From Symsagittifera roscoffensis (lineage: Eukaryota > Xenacoelomorpha > Acoela > Convolutidae): 64,000 bases of DNA. A program made the position numbers and the translations under genes. The number at the start of each line of letters is the position of its first letter. The first letter of the stretch is position 1. Shown here piece after piece: positions 23,601 to 35,681 of the stretch. Under the pieces are notes generated by a model, which worked only from the letters and a program-made list of their open reading frames with translations, was not told the DNA's origin and made no database searches. The stretch lies in assembly GCF_963678635.1 (NCBI RefSeq), contig NC_087065.1, forward strand, positions 18,677,623 through 18,741,622, given 5' to 3'.

Positions 23601-26600
23601 TATTGTGCGACTACGCTGTCGCAAAATCCGCAAATTGGAAGCGGAAAACGCATTTTGTTTGCGGAATCCAATCACACAAATAGGTACCTCTTGAAATTGT
23701 ATTTTGAAACTACCTCTGTTTTTTGTTGGCTCGCCAGTTAGACTTTTTAACGGTTCAATCTAGTTAACTGCCAAGAATTTCATCTCAATTACTGCCAAAA
23801 ATTGAATATAATTTTCTGACAACAGTTCAACCCAGCATAATACAATTCCACTTACTGCCAACAACTCAATCTCATTTATTGAATACAGTTGAATCCAGCT
23901 AAAATCCATAAATTGAATCTCAAATAGGCAAAAAAGTACTGAAAAAAAGAACAAAAGTTTTTTCTCAATGTCTGAAACAATGAAAACCAACTGAAAACAG
24001 CTATCTTATGGAAATTTCATAAAAAAACTCAGTAGAATTCAGTCTTCCTCGTAGTATTTTCAAATTAATTTAAAAAGAATTTCTTATTCTATTCCGAGTT
24101 TTAGATCGACTTTCAATGCGAAGTGAAAGAAAAAAACTTAGATATATGGGCCAGAACAGGTTAGAATGGTAAGTTTATATGCTGATTTTGCAAAAATTTT
24201 CAGTCAATTTTTAGAGATTAACAAAAAAATACGTCAAAAATTATACACATTACTTTTTAACATTTCACCACCAAAACTCGCTAACTCCAAATAATAAATT
24301 AGCTTTTCAAAACTTTGATGTGTTCTCCCCAACAATAAAAAGGCAAAAAAACGATTTTAAAGAAATGATTCAAAACTAATTATTGGTTTCCAATGACAAT
24401 AGTTAATTGCCTGCATTTAAATAACGTATTTGCTAGATTTTATTTTTAGCAGTAGCATAACTGGTTCACTTCAGTAAAAAAAATACCAAACCTACTTCCA
24501 TTTGCAGAAACCGCTCACATTTTGAGGAACCCGCTCGAGTTTGCGTAACGCGGATCAATCACCTAAACTTCTTGGTTGCCGAAACCGGGAGAAATTTAAT
24601 GTGCCGTCAATTTTTTTGCTCAAGCATTTGTGTGGGAAATCGGAACTTTTGTAAGTGCAATTCATCTAACCCTGGGTACTCATCTAAAGTTTTGTCTCTG
24701 GATCTCAGTGGTCTAGTAACACCAAATAAGGTGCCTATCAAGTGCGAGGCTGTTACCGTGTGGCAAAACTGCAAAATTCTCACAAAAAAATGGTTTCGTG
24801 GATTCTAATTTCTTTTTTGAATTCATAGATAATTAAGAGACAAACAAGAGGAGCTGGTTGCTCTGCAATAAAATGTTTCATGCACCTGAACTTTCACAAT
24901 ATTTTGGATTAAAAAAAAAACAAAAAAGCAGCACTGCTTCAAAAACTTTTAGTGAAAAAAATAACGATTAGAGAAAGGTTCAAAATCATCAAAATTTTGT
25001 GATTCATTCTAATACAAAAGTAGGATAACGGATAAAAAAATTATCCTTTTTTCCAAATAATTTAATGATTTTATAACGGGAAATTTTAAACGGAATGTTT
25101 TTTTTTGAGACGGTCTGAAAGATGTTGATTCAAAATAAAAAAAGATATTTCATCTTGGACCTTTATAGCCGAATTTGAAAAAAGTCAATTGAAAACTTCT
25201 TTTTTTTCAATTTGTGGGTTATTCAATGCGCGCTATTTATTTCAAAATCATTTTATGCATAATTGTTTAAACTCGTAACTTCTAGAGGTTGGATTATCTA
25301 AAAACATTGGAGTATAACTTGGAGTATAAATAAATTTTCTTAAACTCTTTGACAGCATATTTCAAACAGTCATAAATTGAATAATCACGCTGTCCCATTC
25401 TTTAACTATATATAACCATTATAGAATCGATGATGAGGTCATGATTTGAGAATTTTTTCCTGCAACAACTGAGTGTAATTTAAATACATGCATATGAATT
25501 ACACTCAATTTTTTTCAGGAAAAAACTTATCAAATCTTAACCCCATCATCTATTCCATAAGGGGTAAATTTAATGTATTTTATGTAATATATAAACATAA
25601 ATAGTGATCAATTCCACTTACGGATTGGATGATGGGTTTATGATTTCATAGGTTTTTTCTTGAAGAACTTGAGTGTAGTTCATATACAAGCAAGTTTATG
25701 TACGTGATTATTCAATTTATAACTATTCGAAATATTCTGTCAAAGAGCTTCCTGCATTTTTTTACTCCAATATATTTTTTAAAAAACCAACCTCTACAAG
25801 GTAAGAGTTTGAGCAATTGAGCATAAGATAATTTTGGAGTGAAATTCAAAACAAAAAAAAACCTTTGTGCTGTGAGCTCCGCAACGGAGTCATTTGACCT
25901 TTGTTTCAATGAAGTAGGACTTTCTGGTGAAAAAAAAACAAACCCCGTTTGATTGAAATTTTTCTGGATGAACAAATTGAGGAATGAGTCGAAATCGGAG
26001 TCGCCACTCAGTTTATTCTCCGACAGGTACTTGAGGTCGCCAGAGTCTAGTGGTATATTGACTTGTCTGCCCACACAGGGGGAACTGTTTCTGAACATGG
26101 AAGTCAGATCCAGGGACCCCGGCTGGAGGAGAATGACACGACAGAGCTCCACGTAGAAATCATCGCCGAAGAACACAAACGCTGCAACAATCAGACGAGC
26201 ACATAACAACAATATTTATTTTATAATTGAAAAAAGACGTCAAATTTATTGTCCTTAAGTCAAGAGGCGGCGGATTTAATCTTGGGCGACAAGTAAGAAC
26301 AAAGTTTATTTGATAATTGAAAAAGTTGACATACTTTTTGTACTTAAGACGAGGGGCGGGCTTAATTTTTTTCGGGGGATATTTTGCACCCTTTGCTGAC
26401 AATCGTTTTTCTCCAACAAAACGTTAATAATTTTGATGACTCATTCGGGTCATCTATGTCATAATATTTCGAAAATTTCTAATAATTAATCATATTTTCA
26501 AAAATTTTCTTCACTTGAATAGAGATGACTTATTTTTTCAAACAAATAATTTGCGACGAGATTTTAGTTGAAATAAACCTAAGACTATATGGCCGCAAAA

Positions 26601-29248
26601 ATATTCGCAAATTTCATCGCTAAATTTCATATAAATTGGCTAATTTTCATAGCTTTATTTTGTTTGAGCTACAAAAAGCGTTAAACACGAACACGCCAAA
26701 ATAAAAATCCTTTAGTTGGTGACATTTTTGAAATGCATCTCTTAATAATGTTTTACAGAAATGGTTGTCAAAAATAAGACACGCTCAGGAAGAAATAGTT
26801 AACAACCCGGGTTGACCAAAAATGCTAGTCATACAATTTCCACATATGGAAAAACGCTAGTCACACACTTTCCATGCAATTCCATACGTAAAGGTCTATG
26901 ATTAGTATTTTTTTCATATATGGAAATTGTATGACTAGCATTTTTCCATAAACCAAAAAGATTGATTTTTTACATTTTAATTTCTCAAAATTTATTGGTT
27001 GTGTTTGTAACCGAACACAAATGACATAAGCCTTGGTTACTCAATTGTAGTAACCAAAGGATTGGCCGTCACGCATTAAAAATGCTTTGGAAACAGCCTG
27101 CAATGTCTTAATTCTGTCTAACGCAAATAATAAACGAAAGTATCAAACTTTTAAATTTTGGCAAAAATTTTCAAAGATGATTATTTCTAAAATCGAATTT
27201 TCAAATTACCAGACATTGATCAAGGCATACAAAAACATGCCATACAAAAAAAAAGAGGAGTCTTGAGCATTTTTGAAAAATTTTATCAAGAGAAATGGAA
27301 AAAAATTCAATATTAGTATATCCAGGACTACGTTATACACACAAAAAATTATATTTTGCATGCAAAATTTTTTTTCAAAAAAATGTTTGTTTGAGTACGA
27401 AAATCATTTTGCGGTTGAAAAAAAAAACTCAAAAAAATTTTTGGGGGCAATTTCAAAAATACTTTGCTAAAATGGTGTCATCGAATTTTCGAAGAACTTT
27501 TCTTTTGTTTTGGCATAAATTTTGGTGTAACGTACTAAATAAAAAAGGAAAATTTTTGTTGTCGCCATCAAAATAATGCTAGTCATACAATTTCCATATA
27601 TGGAAATTGTATGATTAGCATTTTTTTTGACAAAAAATTTTCCTTTTTTTTTTAGTACGTTACACCAAAATTTATGCCAAAACAAAAGAAAAGTTCTTCG
27701 AAAATTCGATGACACCATTTTAGCAAAATGTATGAAAATTGTATGATTAGTATTTTTTCATAGACTTAGTTTATGGAATTGTATGATTAGCATTTTTGGT
27801 CTATGGAGGTCAACCCGGGAAGGTACAAAACTGTGGAAAATAGGCAACAATATCTCAAACTCAGTAACTAGGGCTTACAGTAGTACAAAAAACCCATGGG
27901 TTTAAATGGCAAGAACCGCACAGTTGAACCACATTTGGATAATTCGCCAAGAAAAATAATGATGATAAATTCACTAAACTTTTCAAATTAAAACCGAATA
28001 TTTTTTATACGGCTAGAAAAATTATACTCCAAAAACTTAGTGAATAAAAATTGAGGCTTTTGATTTTTCTAACAAACTAAATTTTACATGATGAAAACAA
28101 GAAAATATTAAACTTGGGTTCGCACCAAATTTCATGGTCACTTTTGATTCATTTGTATTAAAAATTCACCCAAGAGTACGTCATAGACAAAATTTACAAA
28201 CTTGCGGCGATCGTTTGTTTGAACATAAAATGATTTTACAACTAAAAAAAGATAGCCGGTTGCTGTGCAACTAGTACAGAAGGTTCCGACTAAATTCTCA
28301 GATTTATTTTCAAGTTAGTGTTTTTTCTTGTAAGATGTGTTATGGTAGACCTATACAAACGCGTAGAAATTTAGTAAACTAAGTACAAACGACTACAATT
28401 GTCTTCAGAAAAAAAATAAACAAAAAAGATGAAAATCTTTTCAAGAAAATAACGTTTATTTATAAAAATTTTTTGCACTATTTTTGGCAATTTTGAAAAC
28501 GGGAATAAATGAGATAAAGCTCAATTATGATTGGTTGAAAATGAAGCCAGCCGAGACAAAAGCTGGAAATCAGTATTATACCGAAACTCATTTCGCCAAA
28601 AACACAAAAACGACCGAAATCATAGCTATTTTTTAAAATGGCCAATTAAAATTTAGAAATAGCTCAATGGAAATAGCGCAATTTTGGCCCGCCCCATAAC
28701 GCCTCAAAGTCTCAATAAAAACTTTAAACGGTTGAATAATATTTGTTTTGTGTTCTGTATATTGTCACTGTTACTTCGATTGATAAAAATTTGACCTGCG
28801 ATTTTTCATTTTTGGGCCGTATAACGGAACAGACCCCTACAATTTTCATTCAAAATCTAAAAACTGTTTTAAGACTTTTAAAACACATTTTTGTCTTTTC
28901 GATAGTTTTGAAGCTTGGCCCAACGTACCAACGTACCAAGTAATGGTACCCAAAATGCTGTTTTATTAGCTGACCTGGATTGTTGTGTTGAACTACCAGA
29001 GATACTTTCTCAGAGACACTTTCTTCTGTAGTAAAGAACTTGTGGAACCCGATGATCGCAGATGCCACAATCGCAGCCACCAGAGCCCCGAAGAACAGCA
29101 ACGTCACCATAATCTCACGCTTCGCCACCTTGTCACTCTTCGTTTCTGACGTCATTGCAGTGGCCCAAAAATGTTCTAGAAAACTGGCTGGACCATTCAA
29201 GTATAACGAGTATCAGTATGTTCTAGACTCCGGCGACACGTCTGAAGT
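20283..29248 (-). CDS. six-exon gene for an unrecognised membrane-anchored protein (3' end not resolved)
   Basis: Six - strand segments are each bounded by AG and GT and join in one frame: 29155-28975, 26181-25863, 21930-21781, 21347-21155, 20955-20884, 20619-20283. Junction phases are 1, 2, 2, 0 and 0 and all match, giving 417 codons plus one base. The chosen ATG (29,155) follows an in-frame TGA in the same exon. Residues 15-37 form a membrane helix after a short charged N-terminus. The middle has several N-glycosylation sequons (NSS, NQT, NDS, NCT, NAT) and cysteines, fitting an extracellular part. Exon six has a short hydrophobic stretch followed by a Lys/Glu-rich helix. The family is unknown; exon four faintly resembles the second half of an NIT sensor domain. 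Confidence 0.65.
20884..20955 (-). CDS. exon 5 (two possible donors)
   Basis: Acceptor TTGTTTCAG at 20,956; codes PTYMCSFANAGGMIDCNSVK. The donor GCA|GTATGT at 20,883 has the best consensus and ends in phase 0. A second phase-0 donor, CTT|GTAATC, would extend the exon to 20,845 and add 13 residues (VCVLLRPLPQSRL). Both join in frame to exon 6. Confidence 0.55.
21155..21347 (-). CDS. exon 4
   Basis: A polypyrimidine acceptor (GATTTTTTTTAG) at 21,348 gives the phase that continues exon 3; the donor is GCAGAG|GTTTAC. It encodes LKALYSFNDFISKERTSFRL and TMLTMNDATIIHEKHHV. The LYSF...KER pattern loosely recalls the helix-K-E-R motif in the second half of NIT (nitrate/nitrite-sensing) domains. The resemblance is weak and by eye. 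The ORF at 21,366-21,587 just upstream does not fit the phases and is treated as intron. Confidence 0.65.
21781..21930 (-). CDS. exon 3
   Basis: Acceptor GTGCTCTTCAG and donor ACGCA|GTAGGT bound 150 nt encoding FEKMDLSLMLIEGPSFWEVK and onward to MDYQATNT. Phase 2 in and phase 2 out. No stop in frame. Confidence 0.65.
21931..25253. other. intron 2 sequence left of the foldback element
   Basis: AT-rich, no credible ORF in either strand. A short G run lies near 21,990. Between 23,380 and 23,670 there are diverged copies of the GCGGATTCC-type motif found in the arrays at 33 kb and 50 kb. Confidence 0.55.
25254..25826. mobile_element. foldback/MITE-like element with long inverted ends, in intron 2
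   Basis: The left end (ATGCATAATTGTTTAAACTC) and right end (TAAGAGTTTGAGCAATTGAG, then CATAAG) are inverted copies. Both include the inner match TAGAGGTTGG / CCAACCTCTA. Further in, ATTGAATAATCACG near 25,376 pairs with CGTGATTATTCAAT near 25,703. A second, central palindrome (GAGTGTAATT / AATTACACTC near 25,470-25,508) sits inside. It is non-coding and I do not assign a superfamily. Its right end lies about 40 nt from exon 2. Confidence 0.75.
25863..26181 (-). CDS. exon 2: Cys-containing, glycosylation-prone segment
   Basis: Acceptor TTGTTGCAG at 26,182-26,190; the exon opens in the phase needed by exon 1. It encodes 106 residues including FYVELCRVILLQPGSLDL and SSPCVGRQVNIPLDSGDL, with sequons NSS, NQT and NDS. 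GC content and codon regularity exceed the flanks. The donor CAAAG|GTTTTT is weak, but it is the one that keeps the frame into exon 3. Confidence 0.65.
26205..26370. repeat. imperfect tandem duplication, about 80 bp twice
   Basis: Two adjacent copies share AACAA..TTTAT..ATAATTGAAAAA and later a CTTAAG..GAGG.GGCGG.CTTAAT pattern, at about 26,207-26,290 and 26,291-26,370. It lies just upstream of exon 2 inside intron 1. Confidence 0.7.
26802..27822. mobile_element. large palindromic element in intron 1
   Basis: Ends GGGTTGACC (26,811) and GGTCAACCC (27,808) are inverted. The core 27,463-27,727 is a near-perfect palindrome of about 110-bp arms around CCATATATGG at 27,594. Both strands therefore encode the same spurious peptide. 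The motif CTAGTCATACAATTTCC or its complement recurs at least six times (near 26,826, 26,922, 27,578, 27,602, 27,735, 27,777). It has no coding capacity and may be a foldback transposon. Confidence 0.8.
27823..28974. other. remaining part of intron 1
   Basis: AT-rich, no repeat structure or coding signal recognised. The short ORF at 28,743-28,943 has no recognisable domain. Confidence 0.5.
28975..29155 (-). CDS. exon 1 coding part: membrane anchor
   Basis: Starts MTSETKSDKVAKREI, then a 23-residue hydrophobic helix (MVTLLFFGALVAAIVASAI), then an acidic juxtamembrane stretch ending at HNNP. The donor reads CCAG|GTCAGC. An in-frame TGA upstream in the same exon decides the start. A probable upstream acceptor (CCTTTTTCAG) puts the exon start at 29,248, so 29,156-29,248 would be 5' UTR. 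Ends in phase 1. Confidence 0.7.
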
Positions 29249-29479
29249 CTGAAAAAGGTGATGATAAGTTAATGCAGGTTGCAAAGCATATAGTTCTCGT
29301 GTTAAATGGTGTATGAAGTAAAAATAGCAAATAAGCACTCAGCTAAATTCGTAGCTAATTACTTTCATGCATGATTATATTGTTTTTTGAACGCAAATAT
29401 GATGAAAATGTGAGCACTTTTCTGAGGGGACGATTTTTAGCAGAGTGTTCTTTCTAGCATAAATTTAAATATAGGTCTT

Positions 29480-29830
29480 TTAGCAGCAGACACGGGTCAA
29501 ATTAACATCCCCGCTAAACCTTTGGGGGGGAGGGGTGGATGTTAACGTGGTCCGCAGAAGTTTTGAGTAAAGCTTAGTACAGGAGAAAAAATTGTCGCAT
29601 AAATGATTGGCGACCGAATTAAAAAGGCGCGAAGGCTTGGGTTGAGCTTCCAAATTTAGACAATTGTCGACTAAGTTGAACTCCTCCCTCCCACGCCCCC
29701 ATCATATCTGTGTTTACGGGAGAGCTTGTTAACTTTGTTCTGAGTTGGAATTTTCCGCGCAGCGCTTAGCAAATTTAAACCTAATTAAACGCTGGAGGCT
29801 CTTAAACTGGGGAGAGGGAGGCGCGGGTTG
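29480..29830. mobile_element. diverged copy of the TTAACATCC-ended element
   Basis: CAAATTAACATCCCCGCTAA is followed by a G-rich run, then GGATGTTAACGTGGTC and a later GCGCAGCGCTTAGCAAATTT. These are the landmarks of the element at 35,682-35,886 in the same order. It lies just upstream of the 5' exon of the - strand gene. Boundaries are approximate. Confidence 0.6.
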
Positions 29831-30230
29831 TTTCCGTTTGTCAACAACACAAGTTGACTCTCCGTTCTCCGTTTGTCTCATCGTTTGAGAACAAAACTAT
29901 TTAAAAAAACTAGTAAAGCGACAAGCACTGATGTACGCGCACTATTCCTATTTTGCCGAATGTAAGCGGCGCAGCAGAGCGAAGCGGAGCACGAGCTCTC
30001 GCTTCTTGCGAATGACTTCTGAAGTTCGTGTTCTGATTTAATTGTTAATTGTTTTCAGTCTGCTAAAAAACGGTCAGCTAAAAATTCTAGACTCCTTCAA
30101 GTCAATGTCCAGAGCAGCAAGCACACCACTTACAATTAAATTTTTCAGATGCCCTAGCTGGCTCAAAAATTAAGAAAGTAAACAATTAACGAAACTTGCT
30201 TTTAATACAAGTTTAATATGAATATGGCAA
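29831..30230. other. unique-looking sequence, nothing recognised
   Basis: Includes a purine-rich AGCGAAGCGGAGCACGAGCT stretch near 29,978; no coding frame. Confidence 0.4.
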
Positions 30231-31309
30231 GGTATGACAAATATGTCTTGACCGAATTGACTAGTCAGAAGTAATTGTAAGCAAAAGATAAACATAACTG
30301 AAAAGGCAAGAAGTTAGTAGATTGTATCAAGGCTGTTTGTTTACAACTGAAAAGGAATTAACGATTGGTAGAAAATGTTTTCACAGATTTGCTTCACGGG
30401 GGGTTAACCGCACAAAAAAACATAGGAACTACTTGTCATCAGCATATAAAGATAAGCATATAGCTAATTCAGTTGCATTTTTTGCAAAGTGAATTATGAT
30501 CAAAGTCGTATTAGCATAATCTGGGCTTAATGCAAGGTTATTTGAGCTCCAATATAGTCCCATGAAGGTTACGTAGCAGTATTTAGACAGCCGCGTATTC
30601 AGACTCGTCAGTAAGTAGACAAATACTGTATTAACCAATCAGAATTGAGACAAGGAAGAAATGAATAACTAATAATTATTTATTTCGTAAATTTGTTTTC
30701 TCATCTCGATTCTGATTGGTTAATTTGGCATTTGTCTGCTTACTGACGAGTATGAATACGCGGTTGTCTAAATGCAGACCGCACTCCTCCCATGAAGGTC
30801 CATTTAAAATGACCGAAATGCAAATGCAATGGAGACGAAAGATATTTATAAAGAGAGGCGGTTTTTTCCTGGTTTTTTCAAAGATATTTTGCTGCAGAAT
30901 TCGGGGCATTTTTTGGTTATGTGAAAAATTCGATCAAACGCTTCGTAAATAAGTATTCGATGTCCTAAGGTACGAGGTCCTAAAAGAAATTGTTTTGCGG
31001 AGGTCCTTTTTCTCATTCGATTTGATAGAGTTTTGAAATATGAATATTTTCGAATTATTGTTTTTGCCTTCCAGAAGCTTTTCCAGAGAAAATATCTCAA
31101 AGATCAAACAACTACAGGTGACTATTTGCGATATGAAATAAATCTTCGCGAGCTCTTAACACGGATCTTACACGCGAGCTCTTACGGTAACACGGATCTT
31201 ACGCTCAGTTAACAACTGAGATGGTTTTTATTAGGGACCACAGCATATTTGAGGGACTAAACAAGTAAACTAGTACCCCCTTTTGATATTATTTTTTATG
31301 ATTTTCATT

Positions 31310-31521
31310 TTTTGAAGGCAATTTTGGCGCCAATATATTATAATTTTGAAGAGGAGCGCGCGCGCCGAAAAAAAACGCAATTTTTTTATCAAAATTTTCC
31401 AAAAAAGTGCCCAAAAACGGTTCTGAAAAAGTGGTCTAAAAGTAAAATAAAGTTGACAATTTTCAAAAAAAAATTGAAAATCCGCCCCCCCCCCCCTCGA
31501 GAAATCATAGATCCGCCCCTG
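31310..31521. mobile_element. 5'-truncated hAT-like element
   Basis: It shares AAAGTGCCCAAAAACGG, GGCGCCAATATATTA and the terminal GATCCGCCCCTG with the complete 429-bp copy at 40,420. The partner in the right duplication (48,490-48,600) has lost the 3' half. Confidence 0.75.
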
Positions 31522-32994
31522 AGTCACCATCATGAAAAATCCCCATGTTTGTAGTTTTAGTACCCTAGCTGAAGTTTTCGATCGTGCTACCTTGCGAATA
31601 CACCCCCAAACGGCCCAATTCGTAATTTATTAATCGCGCAATGAAAAAAACTGTTGTAATATTGCTGATATATAAGTAACAAGATTGCGAAAAATGCCTC
31701 AGCTCAAGGGCACCCGAGATTTCTAAGTCATTCGCAAGGTGCTCTTTATAGAACTAAAAACCACAACTAAATTTGTCTTACCGTCTGAAAAAGAAGACTA
31801 TTTATTACGATAAAAACAACAATACTATAGCTCAACGGAAGGAGCTGAAAGAACCTGAGAGGAATGTAATTTCACAAGTATTTGGAAGCAAATTGACGAT
31901 GCACTAAACTTCGCCCACCTTTGTGAATAAACAATTGCTCAAAAAATGCTAATTTTTGCAGCGATTGCAAACTCTAAGTAAAATGGAAATCGAAGTCGAT
32001 GGTTTAATTTTATCAGCACTATTTTTCCTTACCGTTAATCATCTATTATCTATATCAAGGATATGTTTTTTTTCAGTACTTGTTTGTTCAGCATCATAAC
32101 AGAGGAACAGAGTACCAATTAAGTGGGAACGAAAAAAGTATCATTTGATCTGCAATTTAAAATTATGTGCTAATACATGTAACTGTATGCGAAAAAATAT
32201 GAGTATCAAAGAATTTCAATCGGTCTTTTTGCCGAGCCAAAAAACCGTCGACCATGTTTTGATTTTAATTTGCTTGGAGCTTGCGATCGAAGCCGCTAAA
32301 ACATGTTAGGTTGGTTGTTCGAACGATATAAAAACTCATACTTCTCATGTGATTCGGTGAAGCTTAAATAGTTATTGCGGAGACCATATTAAAGCTTAAT
32401 CGAAGCAGCATCAAAATCCAAATTGAACCGGTGTTTTGGGGCAGTACAACAGTGCCGAAAATGAAAACTTTGTTCAACAATACCGAAAATGAAAACTTTG
32501 TTCAACAGTGCCGAAAATTTGAACAAATTTCAACATATTAAGTGCGGCAATCAAAAATTAAACTGCGATCATTTAGAATCTTAAGTAAAACTTTAAGATT
32601 TTGAGCAAGAAAATTTGCAGCTTACACGTTTTGGCGCCAAACTAATTGTTTACTTTGCAGTTGCAGACATATTGGCGCCAAAATTGGAGTGATTTTCTTT
32701 GATAATTAGCGCCAGTAATTTCCCGCTCTTTAGAAAACGCGTGTAAAATATTCTGAAATTTTCCCGCCTTTTTTGACACTGTTGTACTTCGGCACTGTTG
32801 AACGTCCCCCGGTGTTTTGTTTGACCTCGCTTAAATGATAATTCGTTCCCGCACTCGAGTTTTGTGAATGATGATTGGTTATATAAGTTGTCATGGTCAA
32901 TCTCCACAAAATCAAAAGTATTTGTTTATAATCAAATAAAATGGATTATAAACTTTGGAGTGCAGCCTGTATTTAGACAACCGTGTAAAAAAAA

Positions 32995-33170
32995 TGCGGA
33001 TTCCACTTACAATTTGCGGATTCCAATTACAGTTGCGGATTGATTCCGCTTACAGATGCGGAATCCGCAACAGCTCAATGTAACTATACAGATGTCTTAT
33101 TATTTGTTTGTGGATTCCACAAATTGTTCTGGATTCCGCAAAAACAGTTGCGGATTCCGCAAATTTGCCT
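32995..33170. repeat. array of GCGGATTCC-containing short repeats (left copy)
   Basis: About eight variants of TTGCGGATTCC(A/G)...TTACA occur at 18-20 bp spacing. Several include the odd palindrome TTGCGGATTCCGCAA. The right copy at 50,233-50,540 is longer. Confidence 0.85.
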
Positions 33171-33902
33171 GTTTTTAGCGCAATTTTGAGCGGTGCAATG
33201 TTTTAAGTAATTGTTCGTGGAATTCAAAACAGCAAAGAAGATCAAAGAAAAGTAGAAATGTTGCGGATTCCACAACAAATCTGATTTTGGTCTGTTGCGG
33301 AATCCGTTTACAATGCTCAGAATGCACAGTTTGGCCTCGTAATGGCCTAAGTTTTTCCATTCGACCAGCTTACCCCCCACCCGTGAAGGTGGGCGAGGAA
33401 GGGATTGAGGGGAGGCGAAAGTGTGTGTATGGATGGGGATGTTGGAAAAGGCTGGATGAAGAGAGTGTGGATGAGGAAGAAGGGGTGTGTGTGAGGGTTT
33501 CAAAAATGTTGGGGAGAGGGGATGGGAGTTGTACTTAGAGATGAACTCTCGGGTTTTAGTTTTGCACACCGCTGCAAAGAGGAGAGTAAACGTTTCAAAT
33601 TTGCTTATACAAATGATTATTTTGAAATTAAGAATGGACGATATTCAACTTAATGGACTATACCGGATTTTTGAATGTTGAAAATAATCATTTATAATCC
33701 CCTAAAACTCCATTTTCATGGTTAGATGGGTCAAAAACTCAGTTTTTGTTCAGAACATTTGAAAATGGGGAGGAACTTAGCATTCTGATGTTTTTAGTTT
33801 TTTTTTCTTGTTTTTGTTTCTATGCAAAATCAGCCACAACAAGTAGTTATCGGAGAGAAATGAAAGATGTATCATTTCAACACAGTTCAATTTGGAATGA
33901 AA

Positions 33903-34442
33903 ACAAGACTGCTCGTATCAGGGCGAAGCCCTGAATGTTCCGACTGCTCCTCAAAGTTTATGGAGCAGCAGTAATAACATATAAAATTAAATGAAATAAA
34001 ATAAAATGAATTTTTTTTCTCGAAAATTTGAAATTTTTTATGAAAATCATCACCCCACACGCCATATAAAGTACAAAAAGATAGATTTTGTTCCTTGTAA
34101 CAAATCAATTTTGGCAAATAAGCTTCGTTCAACCAATTTGGAACGATTTATAAGACGGATTAAATCTCCGCTTACGCGTTGATAGCGCGAATTATATCGC
34201 GCGTTAATTGTCCCAAATTGGTCAAAATGGCCAAAATGGCAATCTTTAAACCCTCATAACTTTACGAAAAATGATCACAGGTGAAATATCTTTTCAAATT
34301 TAAGTTCAGGACAACAATGGCTTTCGAATGATATAAATAAATTTCGTCAAAAATGGCTAGTTAAAAAGTCGAAACTTGTCTGAAGAAAAAAAACCCACCC
34401 CGAGCACAAATATTCCGTTACTTTCGTATCTAAATTCGGAAC
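33903..34442 (-). mobile_element. HINE-like element, copy 1 (inverted)
   Basis: Full-length, reversed relative to the other copies. It begins ACAAGACTGCTCGTATCAGG (the 3' hairpins) and ends near CGGAACA (the 5' end). The right duplication lacks it: near 51,272 the flanks are joined, so this is an insertion after the duplication. Confidence 0.85.
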
Positions 34443-35681
34443 AAAAAGTGCGGGATTTTTCGCGACGCAAAAAAATATCGCGTTTTGGAACTATTGAAAC
34501 TAAGTTTTAATAGAGCAAATATAACCAAAATTAGGCTAGAGGAAGATTTCTGTGTTCATTCCCACGCCGATAAATTTTTTGGTCGAAAATTATATGAAAA
34601 AAGTATACCGAATAACGAAACTGCACGAATCAGACTAAAATCTTTAACATTCGGGCCGAAAAACAAGGCATCAAAATTTTTCAGACTTCATTAAAAAATT
34701 GAGTCAAGATTTGATTAAAAAGTCGATAAACTAAATAGTGATGAATGATGCTCCACCCACATAGAAGTTTAAACTCTATATAATAAATCTCTGCAGAACT
34801 AACAGTAATTTCAAGAATTTGCATTATTCACTTACCTTTGCAATTCAACTATGCAAAAACACTCGATGAAAAAAAAAGAAATATATTTTTTTTCAGTTCA
34901 GTTTCAATAGAGGGAATGTCAAATTTGCATGCGGCTCGAGCGTGTTATGCATTTATGAATATTGCAATGGGAGGTATCTATGGTAATTATGGTTCTAAAC
35001 GTCCTTAAAGCCATTTTAAAGGGAGATATTTATGGTAATGCTATGCGTATGATTTCCCCTTTAAACACACCAGCCGTCAAATCCTATTCGTCGCGACAAA
35101 TTTGGTCTAGCGGATTGCTATATCTAGCTCCAATCTGCCTGTGGTTAAAAATTAATATAAGGAATACTAATTTGTATTAACTGACATAAAACCGACTGTA
35201 CTGACAGACCGATTGTAATGAAATTTTTAGATGCCAAAAAGCTTGAAGGATGTAACCGAGTTTCAGTTAAAAATTCATTCCAAAGTAAAAAGGTAACAAA
35301 ACACGACAAGTTAAAAAAAATTGGTGTTGTGCTTTTATAATCCGTTATAGTGTTTCAATAAAGGGCATTCAACTGCTTAGGTATCCCAAAACCAACCATA
35401 AACCATACTTTGTAAAGCGAGCTGTAATGAGATTGCTATGATATTGTGTATAATTTACAGGAACATGAAACATATCATTGTTTTCTTCACTTGAATTCAA
35501 GTTCAAACTATCAAAATACAAACAAGCTGATCGTGTTTTTTCTTACCTACTTTTGTGTTTATCGTTCCGTTAATGTTGGGTTACATATTTCGCATTTTTG
35601 GTACTCAGAAGTAGAACTCATGTCTTTTCGGGACTAAAAGAGTCGGATATCTTTCAGTATCCCCTCTTACAAAAAGTATCC
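34443..35681. repeat. shared flank of the tandem units (copy in the left block)
   Basis: Matches 51,290-52,547 and the two following 2.7 kb units. It contains a TATA-like CTCTATATAATAAATCTCTG and splice-like sites on both strands. Its ORFs of 60-72 codons (34,962-35,180; 35,446-35,637) have no recognised domain. I treat it as non-coding repeat. Confidence 0.75.

Noticed and set aside
27295-27718. The same peptide (MVSSNFRRTFLLFWHKFW) encoded on both strands
   Set aside because: It results from the DNA palindrome; no other coding evidence.
32995-33170. CRISPR-like array because of regular short repeats
   Set aside because: Units are contiguous variants without unique spacers, in eukaryotic DNA with no cas genes.
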